From positions 47,613,098 to 47,677,097 of the forward strand of contig CM043962.1 in assembly GCA_014529385.2 (NCBI GenBank): a stretch of DNA of 64,000 bases, given 5' to 3'. The first letter of the stretch is position 1, and each line of letters opens with the position of its first letter. Below the pieces are notes generated by a model. The model was not told the DNA's origin and ran no database searches. It worked only from the letters and a program-made list of their open reading frames with translations. Below are positions 50,087 to 61,391 of this stretch, piece by piece. The position numbers and the translations under genes were made by a program. This DNA is from Adiantum capillus-veneris (lineage: Eukaryota > Streptophyta > Polypodiopsida > Polypodiales > Pteridaceae).

Positions 50087-53000
50087 TTAAAATCTGAAGG
50101 GCATGCTATTACAGATTTCTTCATAGCTTTCTGGAGTGATTGTGTACACCTGCCTTCTCCTTGGGACGTGCTCCATGGGTATTTTGATACATCGCACCAG
50201 ATGTGAAAGTAGGTGGACGATAGGCTGCTTGTGGTCTAGCTTGAAGGTGTATGCATCCAATTGCTTGTAATACAGTCCTTGCACAACATATGAGCCTCTG
50301 TCAATTACATTGCTCCATTCATCAATATACCCCTTCTCCACCTTCTCCTTTTCTACAACACACTTGACCAGATAGAAATCCACATCTTCGGCGTTGATTA
50401 AAGCATCTGGATTTACAACAAATGTGTCTCCAGAACATAGAGCGCTACTCAACACATCATGATGACCTTCATATGTGAAGTCATCATAGCCAACGACTTC
50501 CTTTGTTGAAACTTCATTTGTTTGCTCAAGTAATGGCTGCAAAATCTGATAATCCCAAGCCTCCATGTGAGATTTATTGATGCAGCGATTCCACCTTCAG
50601 TTCATGCATGCACCACAGAAGCATGCGAACTTTCTTGTTGCAAGGGCAGTTGGATCCTGCGGGTTGTGACCACGAATAGCATGCAAAGAGCAAGTTTTTG
50701 CCATAGTGGTGCAATTCCACTTAACTTCCCTATTAACATCTCCCTCTTTAACCTCCCATAACACACGAGCACATTCCCTTTCTTTTGAAGGATATGATGC
50801 AGGTGCTCCATGCGATAGGTTGGCCTGGCAATAAGCAACCACATCTGCTGCACACTGCAATATAGCTCCATTAGGTTTTAGTTGTTCATCAGCCAAGGTT
50901 CTTTTCACAACTGCTCCTGCACCATCATGCTCGCCCTTGCCATGCCCTGATCCAAAGAAGAACCAGATCATCCCAATCCCTGTGATTCCACCATATCTTG
51001 CAACAAAATAGAAAGGCATGGCTCCCTTGAATTGCGAGGCCGCACCATCTGACCACACCCAATGTTGTTTACAAGTGACACCCTCTTGTTGTAGCCAGTC
51101 ACAATGTAGCATGAAGCAATGTTGCATAAACAGTGTGTCATGGACCCTATCATTTGATATGAAGAAGTAGATTGTTTTGACTACCTCCCCTGCCTTGCGG
51201 TAGTACGTTATGTGTACAAAAATAGTTACTTGACTAGAGTGCCAATGCATTGAATGAATCTCATTTTTCTCCTTGAAGGCGTAATTTTCAGCAAAGTCAA
51301 CAACTGAGACAATGACATCATCCGGAAAGCGAAGTATACAATCCTTAAATTGTTGTCCTTGCCATCGTGCCACATAGTTATGAGTGATGAAGAGCTTCAA
51401 CTTGGTCTGCAACAGTCGAAGAAACTCCCAACACTGCATTTCTTTATGCAAAAGATCTTTTCTTTTCTTACTGTTTCCATGCCTGCAGGTCTTTTGCTTC
51501 TACATACGCAAATACTTTCACATTAATACTCTTACCTGGCTTTGCTGTTTCTAAGCAACATAATTCTAACTTCTTTACTCCACATATCTTACAGTCTCCC
51601 ATCAGGCATTCCCTTCTATGGAAAACTGCACCTGTTGGCTTTGGACAGAGAACGGACTCCCACATCTGTGTGACACCTTTGAACGTGTGATGTGAAGCCA
51701 GGCAACCGCCGCTGCTAAGGTTCTTTCCTGTAGCACAGATATTGCATACACAGTTGCAACATGTATCATACAGCTCAAAAGCACGAGAGCGCATGTGGTT
51801 CAATGCGTCTTTCAAAAAGGTCATCTGCACATGGTATTCGCAACAGCATGTGTACCTATCCTTCAGCCTCCTGCAAAAGAATGGCTTTAACATCTCAAAC
51901 ATCCTCATGCCAATCTTGCAATCTGGATGTTTTTGTTTGAATCTTTGAAAGAGCTCAACCTGCAATATCCATATTTGATCAGTATGTTTACTAGGAGAAA
52001 TAATCCAAACAGGACTATACGCATTGCTACTTAATACATCCACCATAGAAACAAATTGGTGTGTTAAACATCACATTGTATGGTCCTAACATGCATGTAA
52101 CTGGGTATAACATTGTATACTAAGCATGCTAGTTAGCATGCTCAGTATGCTAACTAGCATAGCTGAGTATGCTAACTAGAATACTAGCTGTGCTAACAAG
52201 CACAATCAGTGTGTAGTGTAGCATACGAGGCATACTCATCAGCATGCTAGCTAGCATGCTGAGTATACTCATCAGCATACTGAGTATGCTAACTAGCATG
52301 CTGAGCTAGCATACTAGATGTGCTAACTAGCATACTCATTAGCATACTAGCTAGCATACTCATCATCATGCTAGCTAGCATGCTGAGTATGCTAACTAGC
52401 ATACTAGCTGTGCTAACAAGCAAAATCAGTGTGTAGTTTAGCATACGAGGCATACTCATCAGCATGCTAGTTAGCATGCTGAGTATGCTAGTTAGCATAG
52501 CTGAATATGCTAACTAGCATACTAGCTATGCTTACAAGCATAATCAGTGTGTAATTTAGCATATGAGTCATTGTTAACCACATGAATGTGTGCTAAGAAG
52601 AATAGAAGGTATGCTAACTAGCATACATATTGTGCTAACCAGCACACTTATTATGTTGAACAGCATAGCCAGCACACTACGAATGCTAACTAGCATAAAT
52701 CAGCTTACCCGTTATGCTACTTAGCATTCTCAGCTGTTCTAACTAGCATACTCATGAGCATGCTAGTTAGCATGCTGAGTATGCTAGTTAGCATAGCTGA
52801 AAATGATAACTAGCATACTAGCATAAACCAGCTTACCCGTTATGCTACTTAGCATTCTTATCTGTGCTAACTAGCATACTCAGCATGCTAGTTAGCTAGC
52901 TGAGTATGCTTACTAGCATGCTATATTTCTAGTTAGCACAGATGAGTATGCTAACTAGCATACTAGCTGTGCTAACAAGAAAAATCAGTGTGTAGTTTAA

Positions 53001-54170
53001 CATATGAGTCATGGTTAACCACACAAAGTGTGCTAAGAAGAATAGAAGGTATGCTAACTAGCATACATATTGTGTTAGCCAGCACACTTTTTATGTTGAA
53101 TAGCATAGCCAACACACTAGCATAAAAGGTGTTCAAGTAGCATACATATTGTGCTAACCAGCGTAGTCCTCAAGATCACTAGGCATGCTAACTAGAAGAA
53201 GATTTATGCTGAACACCATACCCACCATACAGGAATGCTAACTAGCATATACCATAAACCAGCTTACCCATTATGCTAGTTAGCATACTACAAAAGGTAG
53301 CTAGCATACTCATTGTGTCAAAGAACATATAGAGAATGCTAGTTAGCATAATAGGTATGCTAACTAGCATAAAGGGTGTTATAGTAGCTTACATATTGTG
53401 CTAGACAGCATACTTATCATGCTAAACAGCATACCCAACATACTAGGAGTGAGACTATGCTAACTAGCACACATGCTAGGTGGCATACATAGCATAACAT
53501 AATGTGATAACTAGCATGCTCTGTATGCTAGGTAGATTACTAGCATGCTAGAATGCATAAGCTATGGCGCACGTATGTCATTGATCACCTGAGACTCATC
53601 CAGGAGGTGCACAGGGTGTTTTATGTAGCTTTTCCTTCCCACTCTCTTTCGACAAACATCCTTCTTGTTGGGTGAAACACGAGTCTCCTCTGTCCAAAAT
53701 GTGTAGACCAATTCCTTAATTTCATCTGTGATAGGGCTATGATGGTGTCGCTTGTGACATTCAGCCAATGAAAACAGTCGAGCATTGACACCAGACTTCA
53801 CCTGCCGTGATTTTGCTTTGAACAAGCTACGACGGTCGACTTTTAGGACCCTGGAGAATTTGGCAATAGCCATGTTTTCCTTTGAATTTATCATAATCTG
53901 CAATGCTGCATTCTTCAAAAACAGCTCCTCGTTAGAAGCTGCCTGCTTGACGATAGCTAGTGTGTTGTGGACATTGGAGACAATTGCACTCTGCACAACA
54001 GTCTCCTCCTCTAAAGACTGATCACGGATTGCCCGAACAAGCGGATGTTGAGCAACAAGATTCTAGATTTCACACTTTGCTTATTTGTTGAGACCTTCAA
54101 TCTTGCTCTTGAAAGCTTTCACAATCTCGAAGGAGATTTTCCTTTTCTCCTCATCGTCGACGGCATGATG
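50087..54170 (-). pseudogene. Transposon gene C: transposase-like protein (DDE/D candidate)
   Basis: Exon 1 (about 54170-53589) has a basic start (ETERKRKQREHRQ), KISFEIVKAFKSKIEGLNK, an HTH-like FSRVLKVDRRSLFKAKSR, and ELVYTFWTEETRVSPNKKDV, RKRVGRKSYIKHPVHLLDE. Donor CAG|GTGATC (53588) and acceptor ATATTGCAG (51960) join in frame to exon 2 (51959-50087). Exon 2 has GMRMFEMLKPFFCRRLKDRY, a Cys-rich block (TCCCEYH, CCNCVCNIC, CKICG), then VVDFAENY, VWSDGAASQFKG and GHGKGEHDGAGAVVKR. Their spacing and predicted strands fit an RNase H-fold D...D...D/E nuclease. A one-base shift near 51475, TGA at 50599-50597 and TGA/TAA/TAG in exon 1 inactivate it. Similar unnamed proteins occur in animal genomes to my recollection; family assignment is open. 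Confidence 0.7.
52080..53560. repeat. Second intronic palindrome array
   Basis: About 1.5 kb dominated by TATGCTAACTAGCATA, GCATGCTAGTTAGCATGC and relatives, less regularly spaced than the first array. Larger internal duplications occur (for example GCTAACAAGC...ATCAGTGTGTAG at 52190, 52425, 52530 and 52975). It lies entirely in the intron 51960-53588 of the transposase gene. Confidence 0.92.
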
Positions 54171-54405
54171 TCCTCATTTAGTTGTCATCTGTCGATGCTC
54201 CCGCTGTTTACGCTTTCTTTCCGTCTCATATTTCCTGATAATAGAAAGAGCCGGATGCTGGTAGTTGTGATTCATTTTCCTGTAATGGCTCCCTTTTGTA
54301 GTGGCTCCCTTCTGCCTCCATTTCTAGTGGCAATAATTTTTTCTGCTGGTTTTCCATATCTGCAAGTCTGCTAAGCTTTGACAACTCAACTTCGAGGCAA
54401 GAAGC

Positions 54406-54408
<3 letters not shown>

Positions 54409-54490
<82 letters not shown>

Positions 54491-54580
54491 GGAGGGAGGG
54501 AGTAGGAACAGGGCAAACTGTAAACTGGTCTGAGAGTGAGACAGAGAGGGAGTCTGCGCCGCACAGAGAGAGAGAGAGAG

Positions 54581-54640
<60 letters not shown>
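54409..54640. repeat. (GA)n arrays upstream of the transposase gene
   Basis: Two GA runs (54409-54487 and 54563-54640) separated by 75 bp. On the minus strand they would be (CT)n in the promoter or 5' UTR of gene C. Confidence 0.9.
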
Positions 54641-54643
<3 letters not shown>

Positions 54644-54806
54644 AGAGGCCACACCCCACGTCGTCGTCGTAACTGAAAATAGAGTCCACATCCCATATGG
54701 GAGGGAAAAAATAATATATCTTATGGTTATTAAAATTTCAAACTTCACTTGCTCTTTGGTTTTGAATAGATGCTAACAAGCACCTCTTATTAGCATTGTT
54801 CGGGAC

Positions 54807-54841
54807 ACCAAAAAGCATGATAAGTTAACATGCTTATACCC
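54807..54841 (-). repeat. Right terminal inverted repeat
   Basis: The reverse complement begins GGGTATAAGCATGTTAACTT and continues ATCATGCTTTTTGGTG. It is followed by the target duplication AGCA (54842-54845). Confidence 0.9.
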
Positions 54842-54845
54842 AGCA

Positions 54846-55159
54846 GTTAAAGTGGCAGAAGAGATAATTACCATCACTTCATTGGCTAGAGATTGATTAA
54901 ACATTCTGTTAAGCCCCGATGTCGTTACAGCCCGGTCAACTCTGTACAGCGGGAGTTTAAACTCCTAGTTAGCAGAAGATCCAAATGACGATGCTGTTAA
55001 CAGTCCTCCTTGGCTAAAAATTAAGTTGTACTCAAAGTATTAATCAATTAATTTATGATTGCGGTGATTTCCAGAGATTTCAATGTCTCTTATTCTCTCT
55101 CTTGACACTTTTCATAGCTAGAGGCCCTGGCTCACATTTTGAACACATATCCTCCGACA
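54846..55159 (+). repeat. 3' LTR of the LARD-like element, second part
   Basis: Collinear with 39760-40083 (shared TTGGCTAGAGAT, GTTAGCAGAAGATCCAA, TCTCTTATTCTCTCTCTTGA). It ends CCGACA and is followed by the target CCGT (55160-55163) and gypsy RT sequence. Confidence 0.88.
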
Positions 55160-56830
55160 CCGTGGTAGTCTATGCAAAGTCGTAAAGACCTATCCTTCTT
55201 CTTTTGGAAAAGGACTAGAGCACCCCAAGTAGAAGTACTTGGTTGGATAAATCCTTGCTCAATAAGCTGCCTAAGTTGCTCTTTGTGTTCAATTGCTTCA
55301 AAGAGTGACGTTTATATGGTCTCTTCAAAACGGGTTCACAACCAGGGATAGTCTCAATTTTGTGATCAACTTCTCTAGGTAGTGGAAGACTTGTAAGATC
55401 CTCAAGGAACACATCTGAATACCCTCTCAACCATTCAGGTTGCAATTTTGAATCTTTGTCTTCTATCTTGTTAAGTTTAACTGCATAGGTGTGCTGACCC
55501 TTTTGTAAACCTTTAAGAAGACTACTAGCTTTGACTAAGTGAGCTTTAGGTTTCCCATTCTTCCCTTGAACTAGAACTTCATTCACTAATTTGTCTGTAA
55601 AGGTAAAAATACCTTGTGCACAGTGAATATGAGCTTGGTTTTGCTTCAATTAATCCATCCCCAATATCCCATTGTATATTCCTAGAGGTAAAGCGCAAAA
55701 GTGAGCAGAAGTATAGTATGTTGAGTTAGGACTTCCTTCCCATTTGCTAGTTCTACAATTAGCCTTTGAGAAGGATAGCGGTCTAGTTTTAGTTTCCTCA
55801 TGCATTTAGGAGAGAGAAATGAGTGTGTGCTTCCACAATCAATTAAGAATTTTATTTGTTCACCTTGGCAAGATCCTAGTGCTTGAACGACTGCATATTG
55901 CTGGCGAGCATTAGGGTTGTCAATATCGGCATGTAAAGTTGTTGTCTCCTCAGCTTGGTCTCCAACCATTGGCTCTGCCATAATAATGGCATGAGTTTGA
56001 GCCATCACTCCTCTTCCATGACCTCTTCCTGTGTTCCTCCCTCCACAAAACAGGTTGGCCTCTACCATTTGGTGCTATAGGAATGGAATTTGCAGTTGTT
56101 GCTACATTTCTTCTAGGACAGTGACTCTTGTAATGACCAAACTCATTACACTCAAAGAAACAAAAATTTAGATGTTGCGGTTGAGCTATTGTAGTTGCTG
56201 CTATTACAGGGTGAGGTTGATAAGCTTGATTAAGAGGTTTGAGGCTCCAATTGTTTGGTCTTGCCCTTTGGTTTCTAAAGTTTCCTCTTCCCTGATTCCT
56301 AGCCGTCTCTTTAGCCAGAGGTGTTGCCCTTAAGAAAGCATCTTCAAGTGATGTGGGTCTCATTGCTTCAATATGGGTATCCAAGGGATGATTCAATCCT
56401 TGACAAAACAGTGCTACTTGTTGCTCAATGGACATTTTTGGGGCATATCTTTGCAAGGTTACAAGTTTGGAGTAGTACTTTGCCACCGATAAGGATAGTT
56501 GTTTTAGAGCAAAGAACTCATTCATTTTGGCGTCTCAATGAGCGGGTGGAAGATATCGTGTTGTAATTGCTTCTTTAATATCCTCCCAAGACTGAGAAGA
56601 TCCTGAAACACCCAAGTCCTTGCAATGTTGTTTCCACCATATTTTTGCATCGCCAATCAGACAAAACATTGCAAGCATAGTTTGGTTTACAGGTTGGGTC
56701 CTTGTAGCTTAAAAATAGTCTTCCATTGCCTCAATCCATGCTTCAACATCGTGCTCAACATGGATTCCCTTGCCTTTGAATGTGGGTTGGGCTTGTTTCA
56801 GGATAAGTTTGTCCTCCTAAACGACCGTGT
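55160..56830 (-). pseudogene. gag: Gypsy G2 5' half: gag, zinc knuckle, protease, start of RT
   Basis: Read downwards from 56830. Gag: KGKGIHVEHDVEAWIEAMED, LAMFCLIGDAKIWWKQHC and, in the frame 56525-55950, NEFFALKQLSLSVAKYYSKL. The zinc knuckle is CFFECNEFGHYKSHC, with Phe in the first spacer. Protease follows at about 55840: EQIKFLIDCGSTHSFLSP, with D-C-G for the usual D-T/S-G. The linker region has DVFLEDLTSLPLPREVDHKI, then RT begins (TWGALVLFQKKKDRSLRLCI) and is cut at CIDYHG by the LARD insertion. Stops at the AMEDYF and AH/DAK positions and several shifts mark it as dead. It belongs with 34049-36891. Confidence 0.88.
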
Positions 56831-57724
56831 ATAAAGCATTTGACGGTATCTATGCAATAGTATGCTTGTCAATGGTTTGATTAAAACTTAACGCAATACC
56901 AAGTGCATTAAACTTCCACAACTTAAGACAAAATTTGGAAAGCAGGTAACTTATTAAATTCAAGATTTCATTACTTTATTTATATCAAGATATGTACAAA
57001 GTTGAGATCTCATCAAGAAGTTAGGTGAGCATCTTTTTATTCTATTACGATGTATACAAAGGTTAGCTCTGCTAAAAAGCTACATGATTTTTAGAGATGG
57101 ATTCCCATGGACATTGTGGTACAATTGGGGATAAGTTTTTACAATCCACTATTTCGTTTGAGTAGTAGCTTTTATACAAGACTCTTATTTTGAGGAAAGA
57201 TATCAGGGACATAAATGGGTTTGATCCTATAAGTAGGGATCACTTTCACCACTTGATTGAAAACCCATTCTTTTAAGGTCATGTCAAGGCCATCTTCAGA
57301 GATAACAATGTAGCCATCCCTAGTAGTACCAAAAAAGGAGTTAAGTTGGATAACTCGTAGCCCTTCCCCCCCCCACCAAAGCTTCTTTAGATCAGACGAG
57401 AGGCATCCGAGTTTCCTCACATTGATGTAGAAGATGCCACCTTCGCAATCCCACACAAGTTCCCATCCCCTTTAGATTCTTCTTTATGAAGGAGATAAAT
57501 CCTTCATCAAAATCTTCATCTTGTTGCATCAAAAAGCAAATTTGAAGAATGACAAGCCTCATCCTCAATTATCTCAAAGGTCTTGAACTTGTGATACTCA
57601 GTGTCAACATCTCCTTAAAGCATTGATGCTGGTAGCTTCTAGAACTTAAGTCTCCAATTCATTTTTCCAAATTTTCAAACAATAACAATTTTTCTAGTTT
57701 CCTAACCTAGGCTCTAATTCCATG
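56831..57724 (-). other. Region between G2 gag and the second LTR-like repeat
   Basis: A minus-strand frame (57172-57456, DCEGGIFYINVRKLGCL, RDGYIVISEDGLDMTLKEW) looks protein-like but I do not recognise it. Just left of the repeat, on the minus strand, TGGAATTAGAGCC (57711-57723) resembles the iMet PBS (TGGTATCAGAGCC), suggesting the leader of a different retroelement. The G2 5' LTR appears to be missing here. Confidence 0.45.
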
Positions 57725-58193
57725 TGTGAGGTCCCCACCCCGTTACCATATCCATTTGGCAAAAGGAGGATATCTTACAGGTTGCTAGGTCCTAATCGAT
57801 TGAGAAAAGCATAGTCAGTTAGATAAGATTTCTATTGGACAGATTCTTGTCACCAAGTAACTTGAGTCCGAGCCATTGAAAAGGGGTCCTAGCCCTATCC
57901 CGTAGGGAAATCATGAACTAACACAATAATTTGATGTTCCTAATTCTCACCTTCCAAAAGAGAGAAACCTCAAATGCCTTTTTCCCTATAATTTTCATAG
58001 GGACGTACAATTGGGACTTCTCAACTCTTGGTACAATGAGTTTCTAGTTTCACTTCTTCTATCAATGAGGAGTGGAGAGTTTCTCGACCAATCGAGACCA
58101 CCCATCCTTGATTGGCAACCTGAGCCAGTCCCCACTTTCCACCCCCACACTCACACTTTGTTTTACTTGTTTTCTAATTACAACATGATTGTT
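57725..58193 (-). repeat. LTR-like repeat, copy 2 (TGTGAGGTCCCC family)
   Basis: About 470 bp, collinear with 31926-32397 with scattered differences. On the minus strand it ends GGACCTCACA followed closely by a PBS-like motif, as for a 5' LTR of a minus-strand element. It may pair with copy 1 as the outer LTRs of a very old element containing the G2 nest, or be an independent insertion. Confidence 0.65.
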
Positions 58194-60376
58194 GTTAGCG
58201 GGTCGCCGCAACGGATGTCTATAACACAGCTCTTTTGTACTAACATAATGTCAATATGCAAGGAAGTGACTCGGGGTGGGGCACGGAGACTTAATGAGAG
58301 TGTCAATCTTACCAAAGTAAACTCAGGGGGCTACTCGTTCTACGACAAAAGCAAATCTACCACTTCCTAGTCAAACAATCAGTATGCATCCAATCTCACC
58401 ACTCTAGGTCATCATGCCTTTTTGGCATCCAAAAGAATCCAGAATGCAATGGAACTTAAGGAGAGGTATCACAACACTTAAGGGCTCAATTCGACCAAGT
58501 TCTATCACCATCTGGGAAGGTACATAAATCACAATCCATCACAAAAAATGTGCAAAAAATTGAAACAGAAGTACTCGAAAAGCTCTTCTTTAAGCATAGA
58601 AACACTTATCCATGGTCAAAACATAAAAAACAACCATTTTAACCTCCAAATCAATGCATTTAGCTCACAAACAATGCGTCGCGAACCACAGCAGAATTAA
58701 AAATGATCACACTTAGATTGTAGAGCAAGAGACAAGGAACGCAATGTGCTATTCTAAAACGAATTCTGATTACTAGTTCAACATAAAAAAAGATTACAAT
58801 TTGTAGCAGTAAGAGGCCTCCACAGTGCACGTTTTTTATTGTTAAAGCTAATGATAACTCTCCTCTCAAAACTAAGGGTTTTGACTTTAAAAGTTAAGGG
58901 GGCTTTCCCACGGCCATCCGGCCTCTTACAAGGGTGTAGACTTAGAGAAGTAGAGAGGGTATTGTCTAATTACATCACGGTTACAACTCATCCTAAGCTG
59001 AAATACATGGCTTTCTTCGAAAAATAGAGTGTTTAGAGGGTTTAGTGTGGATATGCCTGTATCCACCAAACATTCGCCCCTTTTTATTCATTGCACGTCC
59101 TCGTGCAAGCTGTTTCTGAGCGAGTCTACTACCTTCTTTTGAGCGTCGCAGTGAGATTTTTGAAATTTTGAGCTCTTGCTTAAATCTCAACTTTGGTGGC
59201 CAGCTCTCTGAAGGGAATATTACTGAGGGTACTTTGGTACGTGATGTGGCAGTCTGGCAGATCTTTTGTCATTGGATTAAATATAGAAGAGTCCACTTCG
59301 AAGAAGCCTATCATGAAATCCTCTTCAAAGGTCTTCATGTAATGAGAGGGCAGAAACATGACTCTTGCATATAATCCCATGATGACATTCCTGCTTGGGA
59401 TTTTTGTCTCCATATCCTAGCAAATGCCCCGTGTATCCTTGACAAAAACTTACCAAGGATGCTCTACTGCTTCGATATCACTGAAAGCTATAATGCATGT
59501 GATGAGGATTTTGGCAATCTTTACAAGGATCTCCTTCATCATGTTGATTAATCCTTTTAGAGTTTGAACCATGTACTGCTAGGATGGTGGGTTGTTATTG
59601 AGAGGTTTTGTGAGTATCGGGTAGTTTAGCATTGCCAGTCTTTTGATTTTCCAAATATAAAAACTATCCCAGGATCACCGTTTGTTGATGGGACAGTAAG
59701 TGGGGTCAGTCCTGAGATGCTGGGGAGCGTTCCTGTAATAGGTTTCATCAGTTGGTCTCTGATCAAACCATTTTTTCCGCTAGCTGGGTTGATTGTCTAT
59801 GATTTTCTGAATCTGAAGGCCGTAACAGGAACCTCCCTGTAGTCCCCTCTGCTATTTGGTACAAGTTTGGGGAGCATCTTTTGCTGCCATAATTTAACTT
59901 CTTGCCGCATCAATGGCAGGACAATCATCTAGTTCCCGTGATTCTTTACTACCTCATCTAGAGTGATCATGAGGAGGGAAGTTGATTCCAGCACCTTCAG
60001 TTCATACTCCATATAAGATTTGTGTGAAGGGTCCTTTACTTTTGAAATCTAGCACTGAATTTCATCCCTTCTTGACTCTGAAGTGGATGTTGTGGCTGGA
60101 TCTGTAGATTCTTGCGTTCCTTTTCCTGTGCTGGTAGTGAGCGTCTCTGTTTGATGAGCTTCAAACGTGGATTGTTTGAGTCCTCCTCCTTGCTCAAATT
60201 CCCCTAGGACCTGCTAATATTTTGTCTGACCTGCTCTTAGAGTTTCTAAATCCCCTCTTGCCTTAGCCAATTGCCTTTTTAATACTTCAATTTCCTCATC
60301 CTTGGCTTGTTGTAGGCCCCCCTATGACTTGCCGTCATGATCTTTATGTCATATTTCTCTTGATTCAGGGCTTCTT
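58194..60376 (-). other. Degenerate minus-strand coding-like region, unknown
   Basis: Short minus-strand frames look protein-like, for example 59180-59413 (GLYARVMFLPSHYMKTFEED, SIFNPMTKDLPDCH) and around 59700-60010 (EVKLWQQKMLPKLVPNSRGD, GTLPSISGLTPLTVPSTNGD). They carry stops and shifts. They probably continue the ORFs at 60.4-61.35 kb. I do not recognise a family. Confidence 0.35.
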
Positions 60377-61350
60377 TCAACTCTTTGATTTTTTGACTGA
60401 AGGAGGTAGATCTTGCAGTTGTCGTTGAGGAGGAGGGGGTCTCTTGTATGGCCAGGAGCCTTGTACATATGAACCTTGTAGCTTCTCATTTTGTTCTCTT
60501 TCTCTGGCTAGCTCCTCCTCGAGACGTTGTTGCTCGACCTGCAATGCGGAGCTTGCCTCATTAAATTGTTGCACTTCCTTGTAATAGTAGGCTGCATTCT
60601 CCTATTCTCTTTGCAACTCCGATTCTGCTTGGAGTTGTGCCTTCTCTAGTGCTTCTATTTGTTGCTTTAGCTGCAAGGACTCTGCTGTCGTTTTAGATGC
60701 TTCTTTCTCGGTATCTTCTAACTCCAGCTCTCGAAGATTGTAAAGAGCCCTTTGACATTGAAAATGTAGCTTGATCTGCTCTAAGTGAGCGTCAATGTCA
60801 AAGTATTTATTTATCTGAGCTCCTTCCTCCATGGTCGCTTGTGAGCGTGGCAATCTTGGCCTATGCTGGCCTTTTTGGCCCTGATCTGATTGTTCAATCG
60901 CCTCAACTTGCTTTTCTCTTTGTTTCAAATCTTCTAGAGCAGCAGAGGTTGTGGCGGGCTTTGTTTATGCGGACTCCGTTTCTTGATTTGTTTTGTGTTC
61001 CGTCTGCTTTTCCTCCGCTCCTTGTTCTGGCAAGCCTGCAATTTTTCCTTTCTCTTTTTCCGAAGTCTCTAGAAGTGCCTCAGCGTCCTTGGGAGAACCA
61101 AGGTCTTGACCTGCTGGTCCTCTGTATCGTGCTGTTCCTCTCCTTGCGAGTGACTTTTCTCTTTGTTGCTTCGATAGATTCGTCAGATGATTCAAGATCA
61201 TCGATGCGTGGCTTCATTGATTCTTCTTTTTTCCTTTGCTCCATCTTTCGCTTGAGTTCATTGTGCATGCGCTACCGCATGGCACTAGCGATCTCCCGTT
61301 TTTCTTCAGCTTCCTGTCTCTTCTGTTGCTTGATCCTTTCTAAAGCTGTT
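60377..61350 (-). pseudogene. Coiled-coil protein remnant, unknown family
   Basis: Minus-strand frames 61268-61080, 60965-61201, 60602-60928 and 60377-60574 together form a strongly helical, Glu/Lys/Gln-rich protein (LERIKQQKRQEAEEKREI, QLKQQIEALEKAQLQAESEL, QQRLEEELAREREQNEKLQG) with a Pro/Arg tail (YKRPPPPQRQLQD). In-frame stops and frame changes show decay. Such coiled coils occur in Gag-like proteins of several plant elements and in host scaffold proteins, so function is open. It ends abruptly where copia B3 starts near 61375. Confidence 0.45.
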
Positions 61351-61391
61351 GTTTGCCTGCATAGTAGTGGAATATTTTGGGCTTCATCTCT

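Larger units (their letters stand above)
44907..54841. mobile_element. 9,935-bp DNA transposon with terminal inverted repeats and multiple genes
   Basis: The left end reads GGGTGTAAGCATGTTAACTT and the right end, reverse-complemented, GGGTATAAGCATGTTAACTT. Similarity runs on for about 35 bp with three mismatches and one gap. The 4-bp AGCA is duplicated (44903-44906 and 54842-54845). The paralogous LTR at 39750 shows the uninterrupted site TTGAAGCAGTTAAAG, proving the boundaries. Contents: a coiled-coil/RING-like gene (+), an FCP1-like HAD phosphatase gene (+), a transposase-like gene (-), two arrays of TATGCTAATTAGCATA-type palindromes, and a 36-bp triple repeat between the convergent genes. 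I cannot name the superfamily; a 4-bp non-TTAA duplication excludes typical hAT, Mutator, PIF/Harbinger and piggyBac. Confidence 0.9.
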
